Of a stretch of DNA of 64,000 nucleotides, positions 36,688 through 46,543 are shown piece after piece. The stretch's first letter is position 1. Each line of letters opens with the position of its first letter. This DNA is from Sphingomonadales bacterium. Its GTDB lineage: Bacteria > Pseudomonadota > Alphaproteobacteria > Sphingomonadales > Sphingomonadaceae. A program made the translations under genes and the position numbers. The notes under the pieces are model-generated. The model saw only the letters and a list, made by a program, of their open reading frames with translations, made no database searches and was not told the DNA's origin. Location of the stretch: positions 310,001 through 374,000 of the forward strand of contig JADKHG010000001.1 of assembly GCA_016721875.1 (NCBI GenBank), written 5' to 3'.

Positions 36688-37872
36688 ATGGCCGAAATGG
36701 CAGCCTTTGACTGGTCCGATCCCTTTTTCCTCGACGATCAGCTGACCGAAGAGGAACGCATGATCCGCGATGCCGCGCATGGCTTTGCGCAGGATGAACT
36801 GCAGCCGCGCGTGATCAAGGCTTTCCGCGACGAAATCGATGCGCCCGAGCTCTTCCCGCTCATGGGTCAAGCAGGGATGCTCGGTGCCACCATAGCACCC
36901 GAATATGGCGGCGCAGGTGCCAGCTATGTTTCCTATGGCCTGATCGCGCGCGAAATCGAACGCGTCGATTCGGGTTACCGTTCGATGGCTTCGGTGCAGT
37001 CAAGCCTCGTGATGCACCCAATCAACGCTTATGGTTCTGAAGAACAGCGCCGCAAATATCTGCCCGGACTAGCCTCTGGAAAATTGATCGGCTGCTTTGG
37101 CCTGACCGAGCCCGACGCAGGCAGCGATCCGGCAGGTATGCGCACCGTCGCCAAGAAAACGGCGGACGGCTATGTGATCAACGGCAGCAAGACCTGGATT
37201 TCCAACGCCCCCTTTGCCGACGTATTTGTCGTCTGGGCAAAAAGCGAAGCGCATGGCGGCGGCATCAAAGGCTTTGTCCTTGAAAAAGGAATGAAAGGCC
37301 TGTCTGCGCCGAAGATCGAGGGCAAGCTCTCTTTGCGCGCTTCTACCACTGGCATGATCGTGATGGACAATGTCGAGGTCGGCGAAAACGCACTGCTTCC
37401 CGAAGTGCAGGGGCTGAAGGGTCCGTTCGGCTGCCTCAACCGCGCGCGCTATGGAATTAGCTGGGGCGCACTCGGCGCTGCCGAATTCTGCATGCACGCG
37501 GCGCGTCAATATGGCCTCGACCGGCACCAGTTTGGCAAGCCGCTGGCCGCGAACCAGCTGTATCAGAAAAAGCTGGCCGATATGATGACCGACATAGCTC
37601 TCGGCCTACAAGCCTCTCTCCGCGTCGGCCGCCTAATGGATGAAGGCCGATTTGCACCGGACATGATTTCAATCGTCAAGCGCAACAATGTCGGCAAGGC
37701 CTTGGATATCGCCCGGCAGGCGCGCGACATGCACGGCGGCAACGGCATCAGCGAAGAATATCAAGTCATCCGCCACATGGTGAATTTGGAAACGGTGAAT
37801 ACCTATGAAGGCGCGCACGATGTGCATGCGCTGATATTGGGTCGTGCGATCACCGGGATTGCGGCATTTTGA
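36688..37872 (+). CDS. gcdH: Glutaryl-CoA dehydrogenase (394 aa)
   Basis: The start MAEMAAFDWSDPFFLDDQLT is typical of GcdH. The FAD signatures LIGCFGLTEPDAGSDPAGMR and KTWISNAPFADVFVVWAK lie in the middle domain. The C-domain has GCLNRARYGISWGALGAAEF, DRHQFGKPLAANQLYQKKLA, ARDMHGGNGISEEYQVIRHM and NLETVNTYEGAHDVHALILG, where TYEGAHD contains the catalytic glutamate. It oxidises and decarboxylates glutaryl-CoA to crotonyl-CoA in lysine and tryptophan breakdown. The stop abuts, base for base, the stop of the convergent P450 gene. Upstream is a divergent aminoadipate semialdehyde dehydrogenase. Confidence 0.95.
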   Translation: MAEMAAFDWSDPFFLDDQLTEEERMIRDAAHGFAQDELQPRVIKAFRDEIDAPELFPLMGQAGMLGATIAPEYGGAGASYVSYGLIAREIERVDSGYRSMASVQSSLVMHPINAYGSEEQRRKYLPGLASGKLIGCFGLTEPDAGSDPAGMRTVAKKTADGYVINGSKTWISNAPFADVFVVWAKSEAHGGGIKGFVLEKGMKGLSAPKIEGKLSLRASTTGMIVMDNVEVGENALLPEVQGLKGPFGCLNRARYGISWGALGAAEFCMHAARQYGLDRHQFGKPLAANQLYQKKLADMMTDIALGLQASLRVGRLMDEGRFAPDMISIVKRNNVGKALDIARQARDMHGGNGISEEYQVIRHMVNLETVNTYEGAHDVHALILGRAITGIAAF

Positions 37873-39066
37873 TCAGCTGTGCATTTTCAGGCTATAACGC
37901 CGGGCGACATCCATCACACCATTGCCAGCATCTTCATAGCTGTCGTCTCCTCTCGCCTCTTCGATAGAGGAAGTAGCGGTAAGCAGCCGTCCGAAAATCG
38001 CTCGCAATTCTGCCCGTGCTAGGACATTGCCGATACACATATGGATGCCATTTCCATATCCAACATGCTTGTTGGGACTACGGCTAATGTCAAATTCTTC
38101 CGACCGTTCGATATAGTCGGGGTCGCGGCACGCCGACGCATTCCAAAGCACCACCGTGTCTCCGGCCTCAATTGTAACGCCATCGATCTCAATATCATTC
38201 TTGGCGACCCGTTCCTGCCGTCGCAGAGTTCCACGGTACCTCACCATTTCTTCGATAGCGGTATCCAAAAGCGATGGATCGCTCCTCAACATTTCAAATT
38301 GCACCGGATTCCGAATCAATTCCTGCAACCCGTGAACAATGTTGTTAGCCGTTGTCTCTACTCCTCCGGCGATCAACAACATGCTCATTGCAGCAATTTC
38401 GTAAGGCGAATCGAGTTGCGTTGCGATGGCTGACATAACGCTTGGCTTGTCGGTATTTTTCAGCCGCTCCACATGACCTATCAAATAGCCTCCCAGTTCG
38501 ACGCTAACACCCGTTACTATAGCTTCGACCTCGGGATGGGGTTCCTTCCAGAAAAGCCCTTTGCCGTAGATTTCTGAGATAAGAATCGAATTTCTGCGAA
38601 TCAATCCTCGATCTTCGGCAGGAATTCCGCATATTTCGCAGATCAGACCAGTAGTCACATGTTGAGAAAACTGTTCGACAAAATCGATTTCTCCCGTGTC
38701 AACACAGGCTTCAACAGCTTCGTCAACGAGACGGGAAATCACAGCATCATAGCCCCTGACAGACTGAGGCGTGAAATGAGGTACCATTATTTTGCGATAT
38801 TTGGTGTGTAGTGGCGGATCATTACCCAACATAATTGACGCTGGACCAAGGCCGCGGGCCTTTTTTTCCTCTGACCTTTCAGACGACCAATTCTCCCAAT
38901 CCGCAAGCATTGGCGCGATGTCCGCGTGCCGGAAAAAAGACACAACCGGAACGAGCGTATCGGGATGGCGATAAGCCCGACAAGCGGCCCGCATCCGAGC
39001 CATAGTCCCATAAAAATCCTTACGGAAATCACTAGATAGGGGGTCAAATAAAGGCGTAGAGTTCAA
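37873..39066 (-). CDS. Bacterial cytochrome P450 (397 aa)
   Basis: A soluble class I P450. The I-helix is MSMLLIAGGVETTANNIVHG (oxygen-activation GxxTT form), the K-helix is IEEMVRYRGTLRRQERVAKN, and the heme loop near residue 340 is HVGYGNGIHMCIGNVLARAE, with cysteine as the iron ligand. The usual phenylalanine of FGxGxHxC is Tyr here. It would need an external ferredoxin and reductase, neither of which is in the window. The substrate is unknown. The gene looks more AT-rich than its neighbours and lies wedged between gcdH and the glutamate dehydrogenase gene with gaps of 0 and 30 bases, suggesting acquisition. Confidence 0.92.
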   Translation of the reverse strand: MNSTPLFDPLSSDFRKDFYGTMARMRAACRAYRHPDTLVPVVSFFRHADIAPMLADWENWSSERSEEKKARGLGPASIMLGNDPPLHTKYRKIMVPHFTPQSVRGYDAVISRLVDEAVEACVDTGEIDFVEQFSQHVTTGLICEICGIPAEDRGLIRRNSILISEIYGKGLFWKEPHPEVEAIVTGVSVELGGYLIGHVERLKNTDKPSVMSAIATQLDSPYEIAAMSMLLIAGGVETTANNIVHGLQELIRNPVQFEMLRSDPSLLDTAIEEMVRYRGTLRRQERVAKNDIEIDGVTIEAGDTVVLWNASACRDPDYIERSEEFDISRSPNKHVGYGNGIHMCIGNVLARAELRAIFGRLLTATSSIEEARGDDSYEDAGNGVMDVARRYSLKMHS

Positions 39067-39096
39067 GGACCAATACCGTCATTGCGAAACACAAAC

Positions 39097-42000
39097 CTAT
39101 CGTGCCAACAGAGCCCTCGCCTGTCCAGCTATCTGAGCCAACATTGCAGGTACCGGTACACCGAGCTTTCGCGCACGGTCGACCATTGCCTTGAACGCCA
39201 AGACACGGTCGCGGTTACCGGCCAGCCATTTCTCCACCGCTGCCGAAGGTGCGCCTTTTTGCCGCCGCAAGAAATCAAGCCGCATTGCCTGAAAGTCGCG
39301 CGCAAGCCCTGCTACCAACAGCCGCTCCCATGGATCGTGCGGGTCCATCTGCATTGCTGCATTCTGTGCCCAACCGAGGCCAAGCGCATCGCCCAGCGCT
39401 ACAAAGGCAGCTGTCAGCGCTACCGCATCAGCTTTGCTGTCCGTCGCCAAGGCGGACAGGCCGATTGCTCCGTCAAGCTGCGCGATGCGCACCAGCTTGT
39501 CGGCCAGTTTGGCAGGCACGCCCGCCGCCGTCAGCCGGTCACCATAGCCTTCGGTTTGCGCCGATACTTCTGGCGTTAGCAATTTCTTGCGCGCACCAGA
39601 CAATTGCTCGATTACCGGCAAGTAAGATGCAACCGCTTCGCCCACCGATCGGCCTTCGCGGCCGTTGCGGATCATATCGGCCATATGCGCACGGGTTTCG
39701 ACCGCGACTTGCTGGAACAGCATGATCCGTGCAGCCTCGTCAACTTTCGCCGCGTCAATTTCAGCCCACAATGCCTTCAGATCGAACAGCCGCTCGGCAA
39801 TGGCAAAGGCTTCTGCCACCACGCCTAGCGTGCAGCCTTCTTCCTCGGCGAGTTCAAACGGATGGAGCATCCCCAGCCGGTTGATCATCCGGTTCGCCAG
39901 CTTGGTGGCGATGATTTGCGGGCGTAGCCGGTGCGAGAGTATCGCAGCTCGGTGCGCCTTGACCATCGCATCGGGGAAAGCCGCGAGCAATTCGTCATCC
40001 ATCGATGCGTCGGTGCCCAGCGGGCCATCCTCGACCACATCCTGCGCTGCAAGTTTTGCGGTGGAAAGCAACACCGACAATTCGGGGCGGGTTAGCCCCT
40101 TGTTATCCGCCTCGCGCCGTGCATAATCGTCATTGCTGCCCAGCCCCTCGACACTGCGGTCGAGTTTGCCGGTGACCTCGAAGATTTCCATCAGCCGCAC
40201 ATAGGCGGGCAGATCCCCTGCCCCGCCGCTTTCGGCGATCGACAGCGCCAGCGTTTGCAGCCGGTTATCCTCCAGCACCAGTTCGGCAACATTATCGGTC
40301 ATGCTGGCCAGCAACGTATTGCGCGCTTCATATTTCAGTTTGCCCGCCGTCATTTCGGCGTTGAGCGCGATCTTGATGTTGACCTCATTATCCGAGCAAT
40401 CGACGCCTGCGCTGTTGTCGATAAAGTCGGTGTTGATCCGACCGCCTTTTAACCCAAAGGAAATGCGGCCAGCCTGCGTCACGCCCAGATTGGCACCTTC
40501 ACCAATCACGCGCGCGCGCACTTCTTGTGCGTTGACGCGGATGGCATCGTTCGATGGGTCGCCCACCTCGACATTGGCCTGTCCGGCATCCTTGATATAG
40601 GTGCCAATGCCACCGAACCAGAACAGGTCGACCGGTGCGCGCAAAATAGCTTTCATCAATGTGGCAGGTTCCAGCACACTCGCATCAATGCCGAGCAAGG
40701 TACGGATTTCGGGAGATATTTTTATCTCCTTCTCACTGCGCGCAAACACACCGCCACCCTTGGAGATCAGCTTTGCGTCATAATCGGCCCAGCTTGACCG
40801 TGGCAGTTTGAACAGACGCGACCGTTCTTTCCAGCTGATTGCCGGATCGGGATCGGGGTCGAGAAAGATGTGGCGATGGTCAAAGGCGGCGACGATTTTC
40901 AGGGTTTTTGACAGCAACATGCCATTGCCAAACACATCGCCCGACATATCGCCAACGCCTGCAACAGTGACGGGCTCTTTCTGCACATCAATGCCCATTT
41001 CGGCAAAGTGACGCTGGACCGACAGCCAGCCACCCTTGGCGGTGATCCCCATCGCCTTGTGGTCATAACCGACCGACCCGCCGCTGGCGAAGGCATCGCC
41101 CAGCCAGAAATCACGTTCGAGCGCGATGGCGTTTGCAGTGTCAGAAAATGTGGCGGTGCCCTTGTCGGCGGCGACCACAAAATAGGGGTCTTCGCCATCG
41201 CGGATCACGACATCGGCGGGATGAACAACCTTGTTCTTCACCAGATTGTCAGTGATCGACAGCAAAGTGCGGATGAAAATGCGGTAGCTTTCGGTGCCCT
41301 CTGCCAACCAGGCGTCACGGTCGGTGCGTGGATCGGGCAGGCGTTTTGGGTAAAAACCGCCTTTTGCTCCAGTCGGCACGATCACCGCATTTTTGACGCG
41401 CTGCGCCTTCATCAGCCCCAATATTTCGGTTCGGAAATCATCGCGCCGGTCGGACCAGCGCAGCCCGCCGCGCGCCACCGGCCCCGCACGCAAATGGATG
41501 CCCTCGACGCGGGGCGAATAAACAAATACCTCGCGCCACGGCAAAGGCAGCGGCAGGCCGGGCACCTTCACACTGTCGAGCTTGAACGCCAGTGCTTCAG
41601 CAGAAGCAGCGGCGAAGGCATTGGTACGCAGGCAGGCCTGCACCACCGCGCGATAGAGGCGCAATATGCGATCTTCATCGATGGCAGATACCTTGGCCAG
41701 ACCAGCGTCAATTTCTGCGGCGCGCTTGGCAGCTTCTTTCTCGCGGTCCGCTTTGAAGGCGGGATCGTGCAGCGCCGCAAACATTGCGACAATGGCGTTG
41801 GTCAGCGCGCGGTGCTTGCCAAAAGCCGCAACCACGGTAGGCATTCCATAGGTCAGGCCGGTCTGGCGCAAATAACGATACCATGCACGCAACCAAATTA
41901 CCGCGCGCGGCTCCAGCCCTGCAAGTGTGATCAACTGGTTGAATGCGTCATTTTCTGCATCGCTGTCGAGCACTTGCGTTAGCGCGCCTTGCAATACTGT

Positions 42001-43758
42001 TTTGCGCTTCAACACTTCGGCACTGTCCGCACCGCCGCGCAGGCGAAGATGGAAATCGTGGATATAAGCCAGCCGCCCGTCATCAAGCGCCGAGGGCACC
42101 TGCTCGACAACATCGAAACCAAAATTTTCGAGCACTGGAACAACATCGGACAAAGGCATGGCTCCGCCCTGATTATAAACCTTCAGGCTTAGCGTTGCCG
42201 CATCCGCATCATCATCGGCGATCAGGCGCGTTACGCGGCTATGATCGCGCTCCATGGCTAGAAGGCAAAGCATATCCTGCGCCGCTTCGTTCGCCGAATA
42301 GAGCGCGCGGTGCGATTGCGGGAACGCTGCGCCATAACGGACGACCAGTGCCGCCGCGCGTTTTTCATCCTGCAACCGGACAAGTTCAGCCTCAACCGCA
42401 GGTTCCCAGCCGCGCACCATCAGTTTCAGACGGCGATCAAGCGCAGCCTCATCAATGGTGACGTTGCGGTCGGGCAGGTCGAGCATGAAGCGCACCAACG
42501 CAATTCCGCCATCCTCAAGCGTGATCGACCAGCCGAGCACAATCGCATCCGATGCCTCGACCAGCATCGTTTCGATTTGATGGCGAAGTTCCGTCGAAAC
42601 ATCATCGCGCGGCAACCAGGCAAAGACATACAAGTGCCGACCTAGCGGCGAACGCACCGCCGCCAGTTTAGGCCGGGGCCGGTCGGTCAGCGACATCGCA
42701 GTCAGCGTGATCCGTTCCAGATCGTCCTTGCGGAACGACACCAGCAAGTCGTGCGGCAGCGCGGTCAGCACATGTGACATCGCTTTGCCGGCATGGCCAG
42801 ACGGGTCAAAGCCGAAGCGTTCCATCATGTTCGACAATTGTGTGCGCAAAAAGGGAATGCGCTCGGGCGGGGTGGCGAGCGCATTGCTCGTCCACAATCC
42901 GGCGGTGATCGACAAGGCACTGATTGTCTCACCATCGCGCACCGGCACAACGACTAAGTCCAATTGGACCGAACGGTGGACGGTCGAAAGTCTGCTCGAT
43001 TTGAGCAACAGTGGCGCCCGCCCACCTTCAGCGAACCATTTGCGTGCGCGTTCACGGCTTTCATCGGACAGCAGCGGCTCGTCGCTGGCGCGGGCCAAAC
43101 CAAGCCGAGATTCCCTTTTCCCATCTATGTGCAAAATTTCGTGGCTCAATACTGTCATCGCGCCTTCAAGGAACCAGCGAAGCAATGTCGTTCCTTCGCC
43201 TTCGGGAAGGCTGTCGGCATCCTCCGCCATAGCGCCCTGTATTTTGCGCCAGTCAACCACTGCGGCGCGAACATCACCCAGCACTGCGGCAAGCCGAAGT
43301 TCTAGCGCACGGCGTTCCTTCGCATCGACCCGGGCGGTTTCGAGATAAATGTAGGACTCGCGCGCGACGCCCTCGCTGCGTTTGGTGGTCAGCGCCGTTA
43401 GTGTGCCGTCTTTGTGACGCGTCACACCCAATACCGGATGTATTAGCCGGTCAATGGCTATCCCTGCCGCTGCTAGCGCCGCCGCGACGGAATCGACCAG
43501 AAACGGCATATCATCATTGACGATGGCAACGCGCATCGCCAGCCGCTCACCGGTGCCGGAAAAACTATCAACCGCGATATTGGCGACGCCAGCTTTGCGC
43601 TGCATCGCATTTGCCAAAACATAGGCGGCTGCTTCCTGGCAGGCTGCAGTATCAAAGCCGTCATTCTCGCCCGGCAATGCCCCCGCTGCCATTGCATCCT
43701 GCAATTGTTTGAGCAGTTTCGGATCGGGTTTTGCAGCATTCGCCTTGGCGGTCGCCAT
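39097..43758 (-). CDS. gdhB: NAD-specific glutamate dehydrogenase, large type (1553 aa)
   Basis: Very long enzyme of the GdhB class (usual length about 1550-1620). The N-terminal regulatory domains (FLVDSVAAALAAAGIAIDRL, VLGWSITLEDGGIALVRFML) are followed by the catalytic core with GPVARGGLRWSDRRDDFRTE, MKAQRVKNAVIVPTGAKGGF (active-site lysines), GVGDMSGDVFGNGMLLSKTL and DFIDNSAGVDCSDNEVNIKI. It interconverts glutamate and 2-oxoglutarate plus ammonia with NAD, mainly for glutamate breakdown. The frame is intact over 4.6 kb, in contrast to many genes around it. The glutamate symporter is divergent upstream, which fits amino-acid use. Confidence 0.96.
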   Translation of the reverse strand: MATAKANAAKPDPKLLKQLQDAMAAGALPGENDGFDTAACQEAAAYVLANAMQRKAGVANIAVDSFSGTGERLAMRVAIVNDDMPFLVDSVAAALAAAGIAIDRLIHPVLGVTRHKDGTLTALTTKRSEGVARESYIYLETARVDAKERRALELRLAAVLGDVRAAVVDWRKIQGAMAEDADSLPEGEGTTLLRWFLEGAMTVLSHEILHIDGKRESRLGLARASDEPLLSDESRERARKWFAEGGRAPLLLKSSRLSTVHRSVQLDLVVVPVRDGETISALSITAGLWTSNALATPPERIPFLRTQLSNMMERFGFDPSGHAGKAMSHVLTALPHDLLVSFRKDDLERITLTAMSLTDRPRPKLAAVRSPLGRHLYVFAWLPRDDVSTELRHQIETMLVEASDAIVLGWSITLEDGGIALVRFMLDLPDRNVTIDEAALDRRLKLMVRGWEPAVEAELVRLQDEKRAAALVVRYGAAFPQSHRALYSANEAAQDMLCLLAMERDHSRVTRLIADDDADAATLSLKVYNQGGAMPLSDVVPVLENFGFDVVEQVPSALDDGRLAYIHDFHLRLRGGADSAEVLKRKTVLQGALTQVLDSDAENDAFNQLITLAGLEPRAVIWLRAWYRYLRQTGLTYGMPTVVAAFGKHRALTNAIVAMFAALHDPAFKADREKEAAKRAAEIDAGLAKVSAIDEDRILRLYRAVVQACLRTNAFAAASAEALAFKLDSVKVPGLPLPLPWREVFVYSPRVEGIHLRAGPVARGGLRWSDRRDDFRTEILGLMKAQRVKNAVIVPTGAKGGFYPKRLPDPRTDRDAWLAEGTESYRIFIRTLLSITDNLVKNKVVHPADVVIRDGEDPYFVVAADKGTATFSDTANAIALERDFWLGDAFASGGSVGYDHKAMGITAKGGWLSVQRHFAEMGIDVQKEPVTVAGVGDMSGDVFGNGMLLSKTLKIVAAFDHRHIFLDPDPDPAISWKERSRLFKLPRSSWADYDAKLISKGGGVFARSEKEIKISPEIRTLLGIDASVLEPATLMKAILRAPVDLFWFGGIGTYIKDAGQANVEVGDPSNDAIRVNAQEVRARVIGEGANLGVTQAGRISFGLKGGRINTDFIDNSAGVDCSDNEVNIKIALNAEMTAGKLKYEARNTLLASMTDNVAELVLEDNRLQTLALSIAESGGAGDLPAYVRLMEIFEVTGKLDRSVEGLGSNDDYARREADNKGLTRPELSVLLSTAKLAAQDVVEDGPLGTDASMDDELLAAFPDAMVKAHRAAILSHRLRPQIIATKLANRMINRLGMLHPFELAEEEGCTLGVVAEAFAIAERLFDLKALWAEIDAAKVDEAARIMLFQQVAVETRAHMADMIRNGREGRSVGEAVASYLPVIEQLSGARKKLLTPEVSAQTEGYGDRLTAAGVPAKLADKLVRIAQLDGAIGLSALATDSKADAVALTAAFVALGDALGLGWAQNAAMQMDPHDPWERLLVAGLARDFQAMRLDFLRRQKGAPSAAVEKWLAGNRDRVLAFKAMVDRARKLGVPVPAMLAQIAGQARALLAR

Positions 43759-43912
43759 ATGATGTATCTCCGCGAAATATTATTACGCCCTCTATGCCCC
43801 CGTTGTCGCGCGCAAACAACAGGGCAGTTTCATTTGAAACGATTTTTGACGAAGCATTTGCCGTTAGCAAGATAGCGGGTTACGACAGAGCAGCGAAATT
43901 AGGGGAAGATTT

Positions 43913-45319
43913 ATGGACCGGCGGCTGACCTGGTATATTTTGGGCGGAATGATTCTGGGGGTCATTGTTGGCCAGATACTTTACAGCATGGTCGATCCGG
44001 CTGTGGTCAAAGAGAGCGTCGCCCCCTGGTTCAAATTGCTTTCGGACATATTCCTGAACCTGATCAAGCTGCTTGTTGCACCACTGGTGCTCTCGACCAT
44101 CGTCGTCGGGATTGCACATATGGGAGACAGCAGCGCCTTGGGCCGGATCGGCTTTAGAGCAATTGCGTGGTTCATCACCGCCAGTTTCATTTCGATCGGG
44201 CTTGGCCTGTTAATGGTCAACCTGCTTGAACCAGGCATTGGCGCACCCATTCCGGATGTTGCCGAAGCTGCGAAAGCGGTGGGCGAGGTAAAGGAACTGA
44301 AGGCAACCGAATTCATACTTTCAATCTTTCCGAAAAACGCGTTCGAGGCGATGGCCACGAATAATATCTTGCAGATACTGGTTTTCTCGATCTTCGCAGG
44401 CGTTGCGCTATCGGCAATCGGCGAAAAGGGTTCAGCTCTTGTGCGCGGTGCCGACGCGCTTGCCGAAATGATGCTGCAAATCACCGGTTATGTAATGCGC
44501 TATGCGCCCGTTGCGGTGTTCGGCGCGCTTGCAAATGTGGTGGCGGCCAGTGGCCTCGATATATTGAAAGTCTATTTCTGGCTGCTCATCGAATTTTACG
44601 CCAGCCTGCTGATCCTGTGGGCTATCCTGCTCTCGATTGGCGCACTGTTCCTTCGTGAACGCATCTGGACGCTCATACGCTATATCCGCCAACCGCTGAT
44701 GATCGCCTTTTCGACGGCATCGTCGGAAGCTGCCCTGCCCAAAATGTTTGAGCAGCTCGATCGCTTTGGCGTACCGCGCCGCATTTCCGGTTTCATGCTG
44801 CCCTTGGGCTATAGCTTCAACCTCGACGGCTCGATGATGTACATGAGCTTTGCGACGATCTTCATCGCGCAAGCCTATGGCATTGACTTGTCCATCGGTA
44901 CGCAGATCATGATCCTGCTGACGCTGATGATCTCGTCAAAGGGTATTGCTGCGGTTCCACGGGCTTCGCTGGTGGTGATTACAGGCACACTGGCCATGTT
45001 CGGCCTGCCTGCATCAGGCGTCGCCATCATCCTTGCCATCGACCAGTTCCTCGACATGGGCCGCACCGCGACCAATGTTGTCGGCAATGCAGTGGCCACT
45101 TCTGTCATCACCAAATGGGAAGGCATGCTTGAGGTCGAGGAACCCGAATTTATCGAACATCCGCACGCCCCTGCGCACACCGTCGCAGGTGGTAAGGCAG
45201 GGCTGGAACTTGCCGAGGACATGGTCGCCGATCGACGCTCTGCTGACAGACGCAGCGGCAAAAATCCTACAGCTCCACGCGAAAGCGAAGACCGGCGAAA
45301 AGGGGATCGGCGCAGCTAA
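43913..45319 (+). CDS. Dicarboxylate/glutamate:cation symporter, DAACS family (468 aa)
   Basis: Start MDRRLTWYILGGMILGVIVG. The DAACS signatures are SDIFLNLIKLLVAPLVLSTI near the N-terminus, AFSTASSEAALPKMF (hairpin loop 1), GYSFNLDGSMMYMSFATIFI (NMDGT-like motif, here NLDGS) and DMGRTATNVVGNAVA. Eight helices with two re-entrant hairpins are expected. It imports glutamate, aspartate or C4-dicarboxylates. The C-terminus has an unusual hydrophilic tail of about 50 residues with repeats ADRRSADRRSG and SEDRRKGDRRS. It is divergent from gdhB by 150 bases, so import and degradation of glutamate are paired. Confidence 0.93.
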   Translation: MDRRLTWYILGGMILGVIVGQILYSMVDPAVVKESVAPWFKLLSDIFLNLIKLLVAPLVLSTIVVGIAHMGDSSALGRIGFRAIAWFITASFISIGLGLLMVNLLEPGIGAPIPDVAEAAKAVGEVKELKATEFILSIFPKNAFEAMATNNILQILVFSIFAGVALSAIGEKGSALVRGADALAEMMLQITGYVMRYAPVAVFGALANVVAASGLDILKVYFWLLIEFYASLLILWAILLSIGALFLRERIWTLIRYIRQPLMIAFSTASSEAALPKMFEQLDRFGVPRRISGFMLPLGYSFNLDGSMMYMSFATIFIAQAYGIDLSIGTQIMILLTLMISSKGIAAVPRASLVVITGTLAMFGLPASGVAIILAIDQFLDMGRTATNVVGNAVATSVITKWEGMLEVEEPEFIEHPHAPAHTVAGGKAGLELAEDMVADRRSADRRSGKNPTAPRESEDRRKGDRRS

Positions 45320-45334
45320 TCTTGGTGTCGGTGA

Positions 45335-46443
45335 TCATATAGCGGCGAGCAACCGCTCTACGTCGTCGGCATCATGATAAAGACCAAAGCCGATGCGCAG
45401 CACATCGCCGCGCAGGTCGGTGACGATATTTTTCGATCCCAGCATCGCGTGGACAGCGGGGGCTTCCACGCCCTGATACGCCAGAAAACGGGCGTGGGGT
45501 TTGTCGTCAATCGGATTGAGCAGTGTCAGTTGCGGCAGCGGCGCGACATCGACAAACTGCTTTTGCAGATCTGCGACATAAGCTGAAATCCTTGCGGTCG
45601 TCAGCTCTTCCGCCAACAGCATCCGTTGCACCGCGTTGAAGCGATACAGCCCTGAAGGATCAAATGTGCTGCCAAGAAACGCCTGCCATCGGGCGCGTAA
45701 CCGACTTCGCCCGGCGGCAAATGAAGTTCGTCAAACGCGGCATACCAGCCAGTGATCGCCGGACGCGGCGCGAAACCCGGAGGGGCGTGCAGGAAACATA
45801 CGCCTTCCCCGGCCATTGCGTATTTATAGCCGCCAGCGAGGTAGAAAATGCAGTCGGCAAAAGCAGACAGATCGGTCTCCATCGCCATGAAGCCATGATA
45901 GCCGTCGATAACCACCCACGGCCCTTCCGGTCGCGCCAGCGCAGCCAATTTCCCCAGATCGCCCAGAACGGTACCCGAATTGAACAGCACATGGCTGGCG
46001 AATAAAAGGTCGAACCCGCCCGCCTCGGCGCGCGCGACAAGAGCTTCGGCAGGCACCGTTTCCAGCACCACCGCGCCGCTTTCCACCCAGCGCGCCATCT
46101 GGCGGCGAAAACTGTGGAATTCGCCGTCACTTGCCAGCACGCGGACCGTCTTCATCGGCATGGCGGAGAGGATGCGGACCAGAAAATCATGCGTGTTTGA
46201 CGAAAAGGCAAAGGTTGCAGGGTCGGGCAGATTGAGTTCGCACGCAACATGCTGCTGCGCCTCGCTCCAAACCGGACCCATCACCTTATCCCATTTGTGA
46301 TCGGCAAGCGCGGCTGCATCCTCCCATGCTTCCACTTGACCCGCAAAGCTCGCATCGGGCCACAGATGGTGGCTGTGCGCTGCGAAGTGCAGCCGGTGGG
46401 GATTCGCCGACAAGGCGCGGGAAAAGAGATGCTTATAGGTCAA
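45335..46443 (-). pseudogene. kynU: Kynureninase-like PLP enzyme, one frameshift
   Basis: A class V aminotransferase-fold protein next to tryptophan 2,3-dioxygenase. A TTG at 46441-46443 is the likely start (MTYKHLFSRALSANPHRLHF), with a GGAGA ribosome site at 46449-46453; the longer frame upstream translates an extragenic palindrome and is not coding. Blocks include ATFAFSSNTHDFLVRILSA, GPWVVIDGYHGFMAMETDL and LAGGYKYAMAGEGVCFLHAP, with the PLP lysine in GGYKY. The frame breaks at 45672-45673 (GG where GGG gives FLGSTFDPSGLYRFNAVQRM). The final 98 residues end VLRIGFGLYHDADDVERLLA. It should cleave kynurenine to anthranilate and alanine. Kynureninase is inferred from the dioxygenase neighbour and general form. 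Confidence 0.8.
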
Positions 46444-46453
46444 AACAATCTCT

Positions 46454-46532
46454 CCGTTCGTCCTGAGCCTGTCGAAGGACGTAAGCAGATGGGGTAAGTT
46501 ATGTCGTGCTTCGACAAGCTCAGCACGAACGG
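46454..46532. repeat. REP-like inverted repeat between kynU and tryptophan dioxygenase
   Basis: Arms at 46454-46480 and 46506-46532 (core CTGAGCCTGTCGAAGGAC and GCTTCGACAAGCTCAGCAC) pair with three mismatches over 27 bases. It is the same family as the palindrome at 34891-34964. It separates kynA from kynU in the same transcription direction and may reduce readthrough. Confidence 0.8.
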
Positions 46533-46543
46533 AACGGAAATTT

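Noticed and set aside
41008..41982. Long plus-strand frame inside gdhB
   Set aside because: It is opposite to an intact conserved 1553-codon gene and has biased shadow composition.
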